A DNA stretch of 16,092 nt from Deltaproteobacteria bacterium. GTDB lineage: Bacteria; Myxococcota; XYA12-FULL-58-9; JAUUZB01. This document shows positions 1-7,257 of the stretch, one piece after another. Both the position numbers and the translations under genes were made by a program. The stretch spans positions 1-16,092 of the forward strand of contig JAUUZB010000005.1 of assembly GCA_030590185.1 (NCBI GenBank). Reading direction: 5' to 3'. Under the pieces are notes generated by a model. It worked only from the letters and a program-made list of their open reading frames with translations. It searched no databases and was not told where the DNA came from. How positions within the stretch are numbered: the first letter of the stretch is position 1; each line of letters begins with the position of its first letter.

Positions 1-1
1 C

Positions 2-454
2 TGTGATCCCGATGAGGACCAGTGCAACTGTCCTGATGATTGCGGTACGCCACCATCGACCGAGACTAATTGTGCCGACGGCATCGATAATGACTGCGAC
101 ACCTATACCGACTGCGACGACAGCGACTGTGACGGCCGGATGGCCTGTGCGCCGCCAAACGAGACCGACTGTGTCGATGGCGTGGACAACGACTTCGACA
201 ACGACACCGACTGTGATGACCCCGATTGTGATGCGGACCCGGCCTGCGCGCCGGGGGAGGACGGCGGACCCGTTGGTGACAGCGACTCCCCAGGTGACAA
301 CTTCATCGCTGGCGGCGGGGATACGGACACCACATCTCCACCGGGCGGCTGTGGCTGCACCTCCACGCCGACACCGGCCGGCCAGATCGGTCTTCTGGGA
401 TTAGCCTTGGCGCTACTGGTGGGACGAAGGCGGAGGGTGAGCGGGGCTGGCTGA
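2..454 (+). CDS. C-terminal part of a surface protein with MopE-type metal-binding repeats and a MYXO-CTERM-like sorting tail (5' end outside window)
   Basis: The frame is open from the left edge to a TGA at 452-454, so this is the end of a longer gene, and the ATG at 140 is internal. Two Asp/Cys-rich repeats of the form C-x-D-G-x-D-N-D-x-D..TDC-x-D-x-D-C are visible, the pattern of the putative metal-binding (MopE-like) motif common in secreted myxobacterial proteins. In the second repeat one expected Cys is Phe (DNDFD). An acidic Gly/Ser/Asp linker follows, then GGCGC, about 15 hydrophobic residues and RRRR. That is the MYXO-CTERM layout, which is processed and anchored at the outer surface. 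A perfect 12-base palindrome (452-463) covers the stop codon. The gene converges on the next one with a 25-base gap. It is probably unrelated to the radical SAM island. The family call is fairly firm; the function is unknown. Confidence 0.85.
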   Translation, partial: CDPDEDQCNCPDDCGTPPSTETNCADGIDNDCDTYTDCDDSDCDGRMACAPPNETDCVDGVDNDFDNDTDCDDPDCDADPACAPGEDGGPVGDSDSPGDNFIAGGGDTDTTSPPGGCGCTSTPTPAGQIGLLGLALALLVGRRRRVSGAG

Positions 455-479
455 GCCGGCTCACCGGCAGGGCGCAGCC

Positions 480-1130
480 TCAGGGCTCCACGATCACCGG
501 CCGCAGTCGGTACCAGAGCAAGGCACCGTCTACGCCCAGGCGCACCACCGCCTGGTTGGTGAGCAGGTTGACCTCACCGTTGGGGGACGGGCGGGGCGGG
601 GCCACGATTCGTTCGCCCGCGGGCAGCGTGAATACCCAGCGTTGGGTGCCGTCCGGGTCGAGGGCCAATATTTCGTGGGACCGCGCCGCGACGATGACCC
701 CGGAGTCCAGCAGGGGTACCGGCGTCGCGATGGAGGGATCGATTAGCTCCGGAAAGGCGCGCGACCAGATCAACGCACCATCGACCCCGAGGACGAGCAG
801 TCGGATCTGGGTCCGCAGGTAGGTGGTGCTATTGCCAGCGACCCGTGGTGGAACGATCAGCCGTTCGCCCTTGTCCAAGAGGTAACGCCAGGCAGGGGTG
901 CCGGAGGCATCCCAGCCAATCACCGCGGACAGCTTCGGCTCTTGGATCACGACGGCGCCGTCCGGCCGCACCACGAGGTTTGGCGGATCCTGGCTGGTGA
1001 CGATCGCAGGCGTTCCATTTCCCGGGGCGTCCGGGGTCGGATAACAGGCAGCCACCAGCGCTGCGTACAGCCCGAAGGTCGCCGCGCCTGCCGAGCGCAG
1101 CGGCTTTGAGTTACGCCCCCAAGCAGTCAC
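480..1130 (-). CDS. Predicted lipoprotein with PQQ-like beta-propeller repeats
   Basis: This 216-residue protein starts with a basic N-terminus, a hydrophobic segment and the lipobox LVAAC (Cys29), so it is probably exported and lipidated. The mature part holds about four short repeats ending in D-G/S-G-x-x-x-W (for example near WDASGTPAW, VDGALIWSR, DPDGTQRWVF, VDGALLWYR), typical of PQQ-like beta-propeller blades. Four blades are fewer than a full propeller, so it may be partial or use a non-canonical closure. The start is a GTG at 1130-1128 that overlaps the TGA of the upstream ligase gene by four bases (GTGA), indicating translational coupling. Such lipoproteins are usually scaffolding or sensing proteins without catalytic activity. 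Its role beside the ligase cannot be read from sequence. Confidence 0.8.
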   Translation of the reverse strand: MTAWGRNSKPLRSAGAATFGLYAALVAACYPTPDAPGNGTPAIVTSQDPPNLVVRPDGAVVIQEPKLSAVIGWDASGTPAWRYLLDKGERLIVPPRVAGNSTTYLRTQIRLLVLGVDGALIWSRAFPELIDPSIATPVPLLDSGVIVAARSHEILALDPDGTQRWVFTLPAGERIVAPPRPSPNGEVNLLTNQAVVRLGVDGALLWYRLRPVIVEP

Positions 1131-2506
1131 GGGGTCGCCCCGGCGCGCGGCCCGTTCACCTCGGAGACGACCTTGCGCAGTTTGCCCCGTTTGGAGAGCT
1201 CGATATTCTCCACGGCGCGCGCCCGAACCGAGACCGCGGGTCCGAGGATCCCTCTCACCACGCGTTCGATGGTATCGGCGGTAGTATCCGGACCGCTCGG
1301 CTCCGGCACGAAGATCACGTCAACGTGATTCGGTTCGGTTTGGATGACGCGGTAGAGGGTGAAGCCCTCGACATCCTCGATGCGCGGCGCCAACACCCGG
1401 GGGCCGACCTGCCGACCGTCGGCGAAGGTGAGCACGTCATCCCGGCGACCCTCGGTGACTTCAAAGCGCGGCAGACCGCGGCCGCAGGCGCATCGTCCCG
1501 GCACCGCCCGACCCACGTCACCGATGCGGTAGCGCACCAAGGGCATCAAGTCGTTGTGCAGCCCGGTGAAAACCAGATCCCCCTCCTCGCCCATCGGTAG
1601 GACCCGGTCGCCGTCTAGGACCTCGAGCACCGCGCTGTCAGCATCCTGATGCAACGGGCCGTGCTCGCCGCAATCCCAACCCAAGCGGTTGAGCTCCTGG
1701 GCGCCGTATTGGTTCCAGACAGGACAGCGGAAGGCTCGGCCGATCGCGTCGGCGATCTCGCGGGGCATAAATTCGCCGTGGCAGATCACCCCCCGTGGCC
1801 TCAGCTTGCCGAGGCCTTCGCTCTCCACCAGCCGCGCCAGCATCATGGCGCTGCTGGGAAAGTGGTAGATGTAGTGTGGATCGAGCTCGCGCAACCTCGC
1901 TAGCTGGACGTGCGGATCCGGGTCGACCGGGATCAACGTCTTCTTCATCAACCCGAGGCGTTCGTAGGGGCGAACCGGCTTGGGCTCCGCGTCCCACCAG
2001 AAGTAGGCGATGCGGTGCCACGGCCGGTAACCGGTGGCGAACAGCGCCCGGGCGTAGATAGCGTCGAGCCAGTCGTTGGCATCGGCGGAGTAGGCGATCT
2101 CCATGAACAGGCCAGAGGTCCCGGAGGTGCGGAAGACCACATCACCCCGCCTGGGCTTGCGGGAGAGGATGCCGTCGGGGTAGGCCGCCACCAACTCCTC
2201 GCGGGTGATCAGCGGGAAGTGCGCGAGGTCCGCGAGGTGGCGAAAGTCCTGGGCGGTCACGCCGGCGTGGCGAAAGGACTCCCGGTAAAAAGGGATCCGC
2301 CGCTCGCAGGCGCGCAGGAGCTGCCCGAGCTTGTGCTCCTGGTAGCGGCGCACGAGATCCGGCGGCGCCCACTGAAATAGGGTCGCCTGCTGCAGATATG
2401 CCAGCTTTCGAGATAGCGCCATGGCCTCGCAACCAGCCGCATAGCAGCTCAGTAGAGACAGTCCAAGCCGCCAAGCTCGGGCGGCCGCAGGGCTGGCGGT
2501 CGGCAT
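1127..2506 (-). CDS. PaaK/CapK-like AMP-forming carboxylate (acyl-CoA) ligase
   Basis: The protein belongs to the phenylacetate-CoA ligase / CapK branch of the ANL adenylating superfamily, which activates a carboxylic acid with ATP and passes the acyl-AMP to CoA or another acceptor. From the ATG at 2506 (459 residues) the order is: phosphate-binding loop RTSGTSG at about 126-132, YGAQE at 267-271, a Cys-containing stretch (WDC, then RCACGR at about 338-343) common in this branch, YRIGD at 326-330, and a C-terminal SKRGKLRK (438-445) carrying the expected catalytic Lys. The frame is open upstream to 2671, but that stretch would overlap the divergent gene at 2583 and has no family resemblance, so 2506 is preferred. 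An ATG at 2422 is an alternative. The substrate is unknown. Its place beside a radical SAM cluster suggests activation of a building block. Confidence 0.85.
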   Translation of the reverse strand: MPTASPAAARAWRLGLSLLSCYAAGCEAMALSRKLAYLQQATLFQWAPPDLVRRYQEHKLGQLLRACERRIPFYRESFRHAGVTAQDFRHLADLAHFPLITREELVAAYPDGILSRKPRRGDVVFRTSGTSGLFMEIAYSADANDWLDAIYARALFATGYRPWHRIAYFWWDAEPKPVRPYERLGLMKKTLIPVDPDPHVQLARLRELDPHYIYHFPSSAMMLARLVESEGLGKLRPRGVICHGEFMPREIADAIGRAFRCPVWNQYGAQELNRLGWDCGEHGPLHQDADSAVLEVLDGDRVLPMGEEGDLVFTGLHNDLMPLVRYRIGDVGRAVPGRCACGRGLPRFEVTEGRRDDVLTFADGRQVGPRVLAPRIEDVEGFTLYRVIQTEPNHVDVIFVPEPSGPDTTADTIERVVRGILGPAVSVRARAVENIELSKRGKLRKVVSEVNGPRAGATP

Positions 2507-2544
2507 CCGGGCCCGATCCACGGCGTCCGGGCGCTCCAACGACC

Positions 2545-2573
2545 TTGGCGAGCCGGCGGATCGGTGGTTAGAT
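2545..2573 (+). promoter_or_regulatory. Possible sigma70-type promoter for the radical SAM gene at 2583
   Basis: TTGGCG (2545-2550), a 17-base spacer and TTAGAT (2568-2573) give a moderate match to -35/-10 boxes in the 76-base divergent gap. Initiation would fall only a few bases before the ATG at 2583, which fits the lack of a Shine-Dalgarno sequence there. Both boxes deviate from consensus, so this is tentative. Confidence 0.3.
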
Positions 2574-2582
2574 CGAAACGCG

Positions 2583-3704
2583 ATGAAGCTCATTTCCCGG
2601 TCGAGACGCTTACGGCGCTGGGCTGGACGGCTGGGATTTGGAGTGGTGCCACCCGGACCCAGCGTAATCAACTGGGACCTGACCTACGCCTGCCCGTTTC
2701 GCTGTGGACATTGCTATTCGGAAAGCGGGCGGCGGCCCTCCGAGCAGTTGCGACTGGCCCAATTGAACCGCGTCGTCGATGTGTTTCTGGGGCTGCGACC
2801 GATTCCGAAGATCGTCTTCACCGGCGGCGAACCCCTCCTGGTCGACGGCGTACTCGACCTCGCCCGCCGGCTTCGGATCGGTGGCGCTGAGATCAGCCTC
2901 TACACCAGCGGGTGGCGGCTCGACCACGACCGGACCGAGGCGATCGCCGAGCTGTTCAATCGGGTGGCGGTGAGCCTCGACGGCGCTGACGCGGAGGTCA
3001 ACGATTTCGTGCGGGAGCGGGTGGGTGCCTTCGCCACGGCGACACGGGCGCTGGAGCTCTTTGACGGAGTCGCGGCGGATCGCCGCCGGCGGGGGCTCGA
3101 GCCCCTGCGCTTCGGGATCGCGTGCACCCTGGTGCGCAGCAATTGGCATCAGCTCGAGCGCTATTGCACCGAGTTGGCGCCGCGCTTCCGGTCCCTCGGC
3201 TTCATTCGGTTTGGCGCCATGATCCCGACCGGGCTCGCCAGCCGCGAGAGCTACGTCGCGCGGGAGCTGCTGAGTGAGGGCCAGCTGGCGAGCCTGCCCC
3301 GGTTGCGGGAGCGGTTGCGGCGGTTGGCGCCCCCCGGGGTCGAGGTCGAGGTCCTGGACAACCTCCACTTTCAGATGACGCCGGTGCAGATGCGCCGCGG
3401 TGCGGCCCTCGACACTCTTCTCAAGGTGGAGGCCGATGGCGGCGTGCGAGCGCTCGATGTCTACGAGGGGACCGTCGGCAACATCCTGTGGGAGCCGTTC
3501 GCGGCGCTCTGGGAACGCACCCGAGCACGCTTCCGGGACCCGTTTGTACTCCAGCAGCTCGGCTCGGTACGCACCCCCCAAGACTGGGCCCGCGCCTGCC
3601 GCGCCATCGATCTTCACTTTGCGGCGCCCGAGGTGCAGGCGCGCATTTTGCGGCGGACTCCCGTCCCGCCGCGGCCTGAGGAGCTGTGCGGTTCGTTGGC
3701 CTGA
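2583..3704 (+). CDS. Radical SAM protein with SPASM-like C-terminus lacking cluster cysteines
   Basis: The 373-residue protein has the canonical CX3CX2C motif CPFRCGHC (Cys37, 41, 44) after a WDLTYA strand, the GGEPL motif at 81-85 and SLDGAD at 131-136. This is the layout of PqqE/AlbA/MoaA-type peptide- or small-molecule-modifying radical SAM enzymes. The C-terminal third keeps the shape of a SPASM/twitch domain (a line resembling DGGVRALDVY, then GTVGNILWEPFAALW), but the cysteines that hold auxiliary Fe-S clusters are missing; only isolated Cys at about 339 and 369 remain. It therefore probably uses only the SAM-cleaving cluster, or the module is a degenerate recognition domain. It is divergent from the ligase gene and ends 18 bases from the convergent Mur-ligase-like gene. 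The substrate is unknown. Confidence 0.88.
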   Translation: MKLISRSRRLRRWAGRLGFGVVPPGPSVINWDLTYACPFRCGHCYSESGRRPSEQLRLAQLNRVVDVFLGLRPIPKIVFTGGEPLLVDGVLDLARRLRIGGAEISLYTSGWRLDHDRTEAIAELFNRVAVSLDGADAEVNDFVRERVGAFATATRALELFDGVAADRRRRGLEPLRFGIACTLVRSNWHQLERYCTELAPRFRSLGFIRFGAMIPTGLASRESYVARELLSEGQLASLPRLRERLRRLAPPGVEVEVLDNLHFQMTPVQMRRGAALDTLLKVEADGGVRALDVYEGTVGNILWEPFAALWERTRARFRDPFVLQQLGSVRTPQDWARACRAIDLHFAAPEVQARILRRTPVPPRPEELCGSLA

Positions 3705-3707
3705 TTC

Positions 3708-3746
3708 GATGTGAGGCAATGCCTACATCAAGGGCTTCAACCCTTG
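3708..3746. terminator. Two adjacent hairpins between convergent genes, possible bidirectional terminator
   Basis: A stem pairing GATGTgAGG (3708-3716) with CCTACATC (3722-3729), with one bulged G and a CAATG loop, is followed at once by CAAGGG-CTTCAA-CCCTTG (3729-3746). They sit across the ends of the convergent genes. There is no T-run on either strand, so intrinsic termination is uncertain. Confidence 0.3.
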
Positions 3747-5018
3747 CCAGCCTCGCTCCAGCATTGAACAGGCCTCACAGGGGATCGTGGTGGCACAATA
3801 GCTGAGATCGCAGGCGACGGACTGGCCCAGCAGAGCAAACGCCACCCGTCCGAGGCGCTGATTGTTGCGGCCCTTGACTAGAACGACGTCCCCCGGGCGC
3901 ACAATCTCGCGCAAGATCGTCGCGGCCTTTAGCGGTCTCTTCCCGGCGTCGTACAAGGCGCTGCGGTCGAGACCGCCTCGTATCGCTCCAGTCGCGTAGC
4001 GTTGGAAGTTGCTACCGACGAAGATGGCCGCTGAAGCCATGCCTGCGATCCGCTCGCCCATACGCCGGTAGATTGGCCCCTGACTGCCTGGAGGCTCCGA
4101 CACCTCACCTAGCACGACGATTCGCCTCTGGGCCGGGATCTCCGCTAGAAGATCCAGGGCGACATCGATGGTCTCCAAGGACGATTTACAATCGTCGCGG
4201 ATGACGAATCCGCCCGATGGCAGCGGCAGGGTTTGGAGCCGGCCAAGGGTTGGGCTGAGCTCCTCTAGATGCTGGCAAACCGCGTCCAATGGCCGGCCCT
4301 CGGCCATCGCCACGGCCACCGCTGCCAGAACCGGGTAGACCTGATGCTGCCCCAGGAGTCGTGTACTCAGCTGGCGTTGCGCGCCGTGGGCATGGAGCAC
4401 GAAGCGTGTGCCGTGGGGCCAGTTGAGGTGGACCTCACTCGCCCTGACGTCATTGTTCGGGCCGAAGCCAAAGGTCGTAGTGGGCGCCCGGGATTGGCCC
4501 TTCATCCAGAGGACGTTCGGATCGTCGCCGTTGAGCACCGCCAACCCCGAAGGGGGAAGGACGCGCACCATCTGAGACTTCTCAGCCCGGGTGGCTTCGA
4601 GATTCTTGAACGAGCTGTGATGCTCACTTCCGACCGACGTCACCACCACGATGTCGGGTCGTACCATCGGAGTGAGCTGGACCATGTGGCCCGGGTGAGC
4701 GACTCCAACCTCGAGCACGGCGTGGCGGTCACCGGGGCGGATACGAAGAACCGCTCGTGCCAGCGAGGTCCAAGTGTTGAGCTCAAACTGCGGGTGGATC
4801 GGAAGACCGAGGGCGGTGAGAACGGCGCGTACAGTCGTCGATTTCCCGTAGGAGCCGACGACGGCCACGACCCGGGTTTTCCTAACCAGCGTCCTGCGGT
4901 GCAACGCTGCGAGCCGCCAGAACAGCGGCCAGAATTCGAACTGGATACCGGTGGTGAGGTTGGCCCGACCGACAGGCGTCCGCAGCCGGGCCGGGATATC
5001 ACGCAACCTGCCTTCCAT
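3723..5018 (-). CDS. Mur-ligase-like ATP-dependent amide ligase (MurF-type core without the usual N-terminal domain)
   Basis: This 431-residue protein carries the Mur ligase signature: P-loop GSYGKSTT at 55-62, LEVGVAHPGHM at 102-112 (metal/substrate loop), HSSF...EK at about 134-147, NGDD at 163-166, and a MurF-like DDCKSSLETIDVAL stretch at about 274-287. VKGRNNQRLGRV near 381-392 matches the MurF C-terminal motif. The P-loop comes about 50 residues earlier than in classical MurF, so the N-terminal UDP-MurNAc-binding domain is absent or replaced and the acceptor is probably not a cell-wall precursor. The C-terminus adds four Cys at 403, 408, 414 and 417 (CX4CX5CX2C), unusual for the family. 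It starts 10 bases after the stop of the TIGR03975-like gene, same strand, so the two are probably co-transcribed. An amide-forming role on the cluster product is inferred. Confidence 0.82.
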   Translation of the reverse strand: MEGRLRDIPARLRTPVGRANLTTGIQFEFWPLFWRLAALHRRTLVRKTRVVAVVGSYGKSTTVRAVLTALGLPIHPQFELNTWTSLARAVLRIRPGDRHAVLEVGVAHPGHMVQLTPMVRPDIVVVTSVGSEHHSSFKNLEATRAEKSQMVRVLPPSGLAVLNGDDPNVLWMKGQSRAPTTTFGFGPNNDVRASEVHLNWPHGTRFVLHAHGAQRQLSTRLLGQHQVYPVLAAVAVAMAEGRPLDAVCQHLEELSPTLGRLQTLPLPSGGFVIRDDCKSSLETIDVALDLLAEIPAQRRIVVLGEVSEPPGSQGPIYRRMGERIAGMASAAIFVGSNFQRYATGAIRGGLDRSALYDAGKRPLKAATILREIVRPGDVVLVKGRNNQRLGRVAFALLGQSVACDLSYCATTIPCEACSMLERGWQGLKPLM

Positions 5019-5028
5019 TGTGCGCCGA

Positions 5029-6957
5029 CTATCGAGTTCTCAACGGCCGGAGCAGGTCCACCGAAGCGTTGTGCACGGTTTGCCTCAGCTTGGCCAGGCG
5101 GCGGCGCAACGCCCCGGTCAGCGAATAGTCCAGCCGGTCACGCCAGAATCCCCGGTCGCGGATCACCACCAGCCGGAACAAGCGGCCATCGAGTCGCATC
5201 ACCAGGTGTTGCTCCTCGAGCCGCCCGAGAAGCGGTTGCAATGGTGAACCATCGTCCCACTGTTGCTCCAGCGCTTCGGGGCGTTGCGGTCGATCCAACA
5301 TCTCGAGCAGTCTCCACTCGGCGCCTCCGAGCCGCCGTATCCGAGGCAAACTCCTGCCCATGCGATCCAGGCGCCGGCTGTCGATTAACAGACGCTGGCC
5401 GCCGAGAACGAAGGCCTCGCAAACCGGGGCAAGACGGCCGCGGTGCAAATCTATCCAGCGTTGCAAGGCGACGATGACCGGCTCGGCGTAGTGCTCGGGA
5501 TCCCGGTCATCGGCGAAATTGAAATCAAAGAAGAAGGATTGCTCGCCCAAACTCGGATGAGGTCCGAAGACGCGCTCATAGGCGCGGGCCGGCTGAATAT
5601 CTCGCAAGCCATAGCTTTCAGCGTCGTTGTACAGCGGGCTGAAGCGGTCGAGGCGGATCCTGCTCGTCCGGGCGGGCGCAGGGAGATGAGAGAGCAGCGG
5701 CAGGTAGCGCGCCATCTCCCCGTATGCCGCCGGCGACTCATTGGGAAGGCCGTAGAGAATGTTCCACGCCACAGCCATGCCGAGCTCGGCGGCCGTCCGC
5801 AGCATCGAGATGTTCTGGGATGCCTTGACTCCCTTGTGCATGCTCTCGAGCACCGAGGAGGAGAGACTCTCGATGCCTGGTTGAACCCGCGTCACCCCGA
5901 GGCGGCGCAGAGCCCTGAGCTGGCCGCCGTCGATGTTAGATTTGATCTCGAAGAAGCCATCTCCTCCGAACCCAAGTCCCTCTTGCACGAGGCGCGGAGA
6001 TATCTCCTCGAGGAAGTTGCGAGGCAAGATGTTGTCCGCTGCCCACAGCGAACATTGGTATCGGGATAGCTCCCGGACCTCGTCGACGATCCGGCCGGCG
6101 CTTTTCTGCCGGTAGCGCAGCTCGTGAGCATTGAAGCCACAGAAGACGCACTGGTTGGCCTCTCCCCACCAACACCCGCGGGACGTTTCGATCGGCACCC
6201 ACGGATCGACGAAAGGTTCCAAGCCGACACATCGCAGCTTGTCGAAGTAGCTGTCGAAGTTGGGAATCGGCAGCTCATCGAGCTCAAAGGGCGCACCGCG
6301 GTCGACGATGGGCTCGGAGCTCGTGACCGGCATCTGATCGACGTAGGCAGGGAACGTGCGGTCTGCATGACCGCTGAACAGGTCATCCAACCACGGGTAA
6401 CGCTCGAGGACTGCTTTGCCCATGGGTTGCTCGAAGGCCGAGCCGCCGAAGACGATCCGACCGCGGGGGTGCCGCTGTTTGATCGCATGAGCCAAACGCA
6501 AGGAAGCGTTCAATTGCTGGACGAAGACGGTGAAGCCGACGATATCGTAACTTCCCCAGTCATGGGTCTCGATCCATTCGTCGAGGAGCGCATCTACGTC
6601 ATTCTTGAATCCCGGAAGATCGATCTGGGTGAGTTGTTTGGATCCGAGATAGGCCGGCTGTGCCAGCAAGAAGCGGCGGTACTCGGGCCAGGTCGCAGCG
6701 CCGGGGGTGATGCTGGGATGGGAAAATAGCCACTCGCCCAGTTGGCACGCCCAGCCCTGGTGGGTCGCGACGCGTTGGTAGGCTCGAGCGGAGGAGCGGC
6801 GCGCAACATCGAGGTTGAGATAGACGACGTCGACCTCGTGGCCTCGATTTCTCAGCGCCTCAGAAAGGGTGCCGAGAGCCAAGGATGGTAGTGGCGTGAC
6901 CTGGAACGGCATGCAAACCAAGGCCACCCTGCGTCGCGAGACCCCGGGGGATGGCAT
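5029..6957 (-). CDS. RiPP maturation radical SAM protein 1-like enzyme (TIGR03975-like, B12-binding), copy 1
   Basis: From the ATG at 6957 the protein has 642 residues. It opens with VALVCMPFQ (10-18), PSLALG and YLNLD, the N-terminal B12-type Rossmann region, continued by GFTVFVQQLNASLRLA (141-156) and FGGSAFEQPMG (170-180). The Fe-S motif is SRGCWWGEANQCVFCG, a CX7CX2C spacing (Cys262, 270, 273) typical of this family instead of CX3CX2C. ADNILP and GIESLSSSVL further match the family. A C-terminal winged-helix-like module (about 520-600) resembles a fused peptide-recognition domain. The family is known for B12-dependent C-methylation of RiPPs. An in-frame ATG at 7008 and an open frame to 7044 are alternatives; 6957 is chosen because it places VALVCMPFQ at nearly the same distance from the start as in the 13635 paralogue, and GGGA lies upstream. 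Confidence 0.88.
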   Translation of the reverse strand: MPSPGVSRRRVALVCMPFQVTPLPSLALGTLSEALRNRGHEVDVVYLNLDVARRSSARAYQRVATHQGWACQLGEWLFSHPSITPGAATWPEYRRFLLAQPAYLGSKQLTQIDLPGFKNDVDALLDEWIETHDWGSYDIVGFTVFVQQLNASLRLAHAIKQRHPRGRIVFGGSAFEQPMGKAVLERYPWLDDLFSGHADRTFPAYVDQMPVTSSEPIVDRGAPFELDELPIPNFDSYFDKLRCVGLEPFVDPWVPIETSRGCWWGEANQCVFCGFNAHELRYRQKSAGRIVDEVRELSRYQCSLWAADNILPRNFLEEISPRLVQEGLGFGGDGFFEIKSNIDGGQLRALRRLGVTRVQPGIESLSSSVLESMHKGVKASQNISMLRTAAELGMAVAWNILYGLPNESPAAYGEMARYLPLLSHLPAPARTSRIRLDRFSPLYNDAESYGLRDIQPARAYERVFGPHPSLGEQSFFFDFNFADDRDPEHYAEPVIVALQRWIDLHRGRLAPVCEAFVLGGQRLLIDSRRLDRMGRSLPRIRRLGGAEWRLLEMLDRPQRPEALEQQWDDGSPLQPLLGRLEEQHLVMRLDGRLFRLVVIRDRGFWRDRLDYSLTGALRRRLAKLRQTVHNASVDLLRPLRTR

Positions 6958-7257
6958 CGCATCGCGGTCCCGTCGCGCTCGGTCAGATCTTGTGGCCACG
7001 TCAATCATTTCGTGGTGGCGCCCGCCGGCTCGAGCCAAGGCCAAGGCGGTACGAGCACGTAGTTTCCAGGTCTACTTGCGACAACGCGAAAGTAGCACTC
7101 GCCATCCCCTGTCGCAACGGAGCACCCACCACAGTCACGGCCACTGGGGCCGATGGGATCATGATCTGAGCCAAGGCGAGTCGTGATACCGCATCACGGC
7201 AGCTTGACGGTGCAGGAGGTGCCAGGTAGGGGAGCAATCTTCGCCGGACCGCCATAG
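6958..7257. promoter_or_regulatory. Divergent intergenic region with several dyad symmetries
   Basis: These 300 bases separate two divergent radical SAM genes. They hold TTGCGACA (7076-7083) facing TGTCGCAA (7110-7117), a perfect 17-base dyad CGTGATACCGCATCACG (7182-7198), GATCATGATC (7157-7166) and GGCTCGAGCC (7027-7036). A possible -35 TTGACG (7204-7209) lies just after the 17-base dyad, but its -10 (TAGGGG, 7227-7232) is poor. On the minus strand an open frame (7264-7001) ends overlapping the alternative ATG at 7008; its coding character is weak. No confident small gene or terminator is seen. Confidence 0.45.

Noticed and set aside
452..463. TGAGCCGGCTCA palindrome as a terminator
   Set aside because: There is no loop-forming spacer and no T-run; it overlaps a stop codon in high-GC sequence and may be chance.
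2610..3719. Long open frame antisense to the radical SAM gene at 2583
   Set aside because: It is Pro/Arg/Gln-rich with no motif, while the opposite strand has a complete radical SAM motif set. High GC readily keeps the antisense frame open.
4269..5477. 402-codon plus-strand frame across the Mur-ligase-like and copy 1 genes
   Set aside because: It crosses the boundary of two well-supported minus-strand genes and has low-complexity composition with no recognisable domain.
6951..7169. 72-codon plus-strand frame ending in a Thr/Ala/Gly-rich tail, considered as a RiPP precursor
   Set aside because: Much of it overlaps the start region of copy 1 on the other strand, it has no ribosome site and no leader motif. 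The tail is suggestive but too short to argue from.
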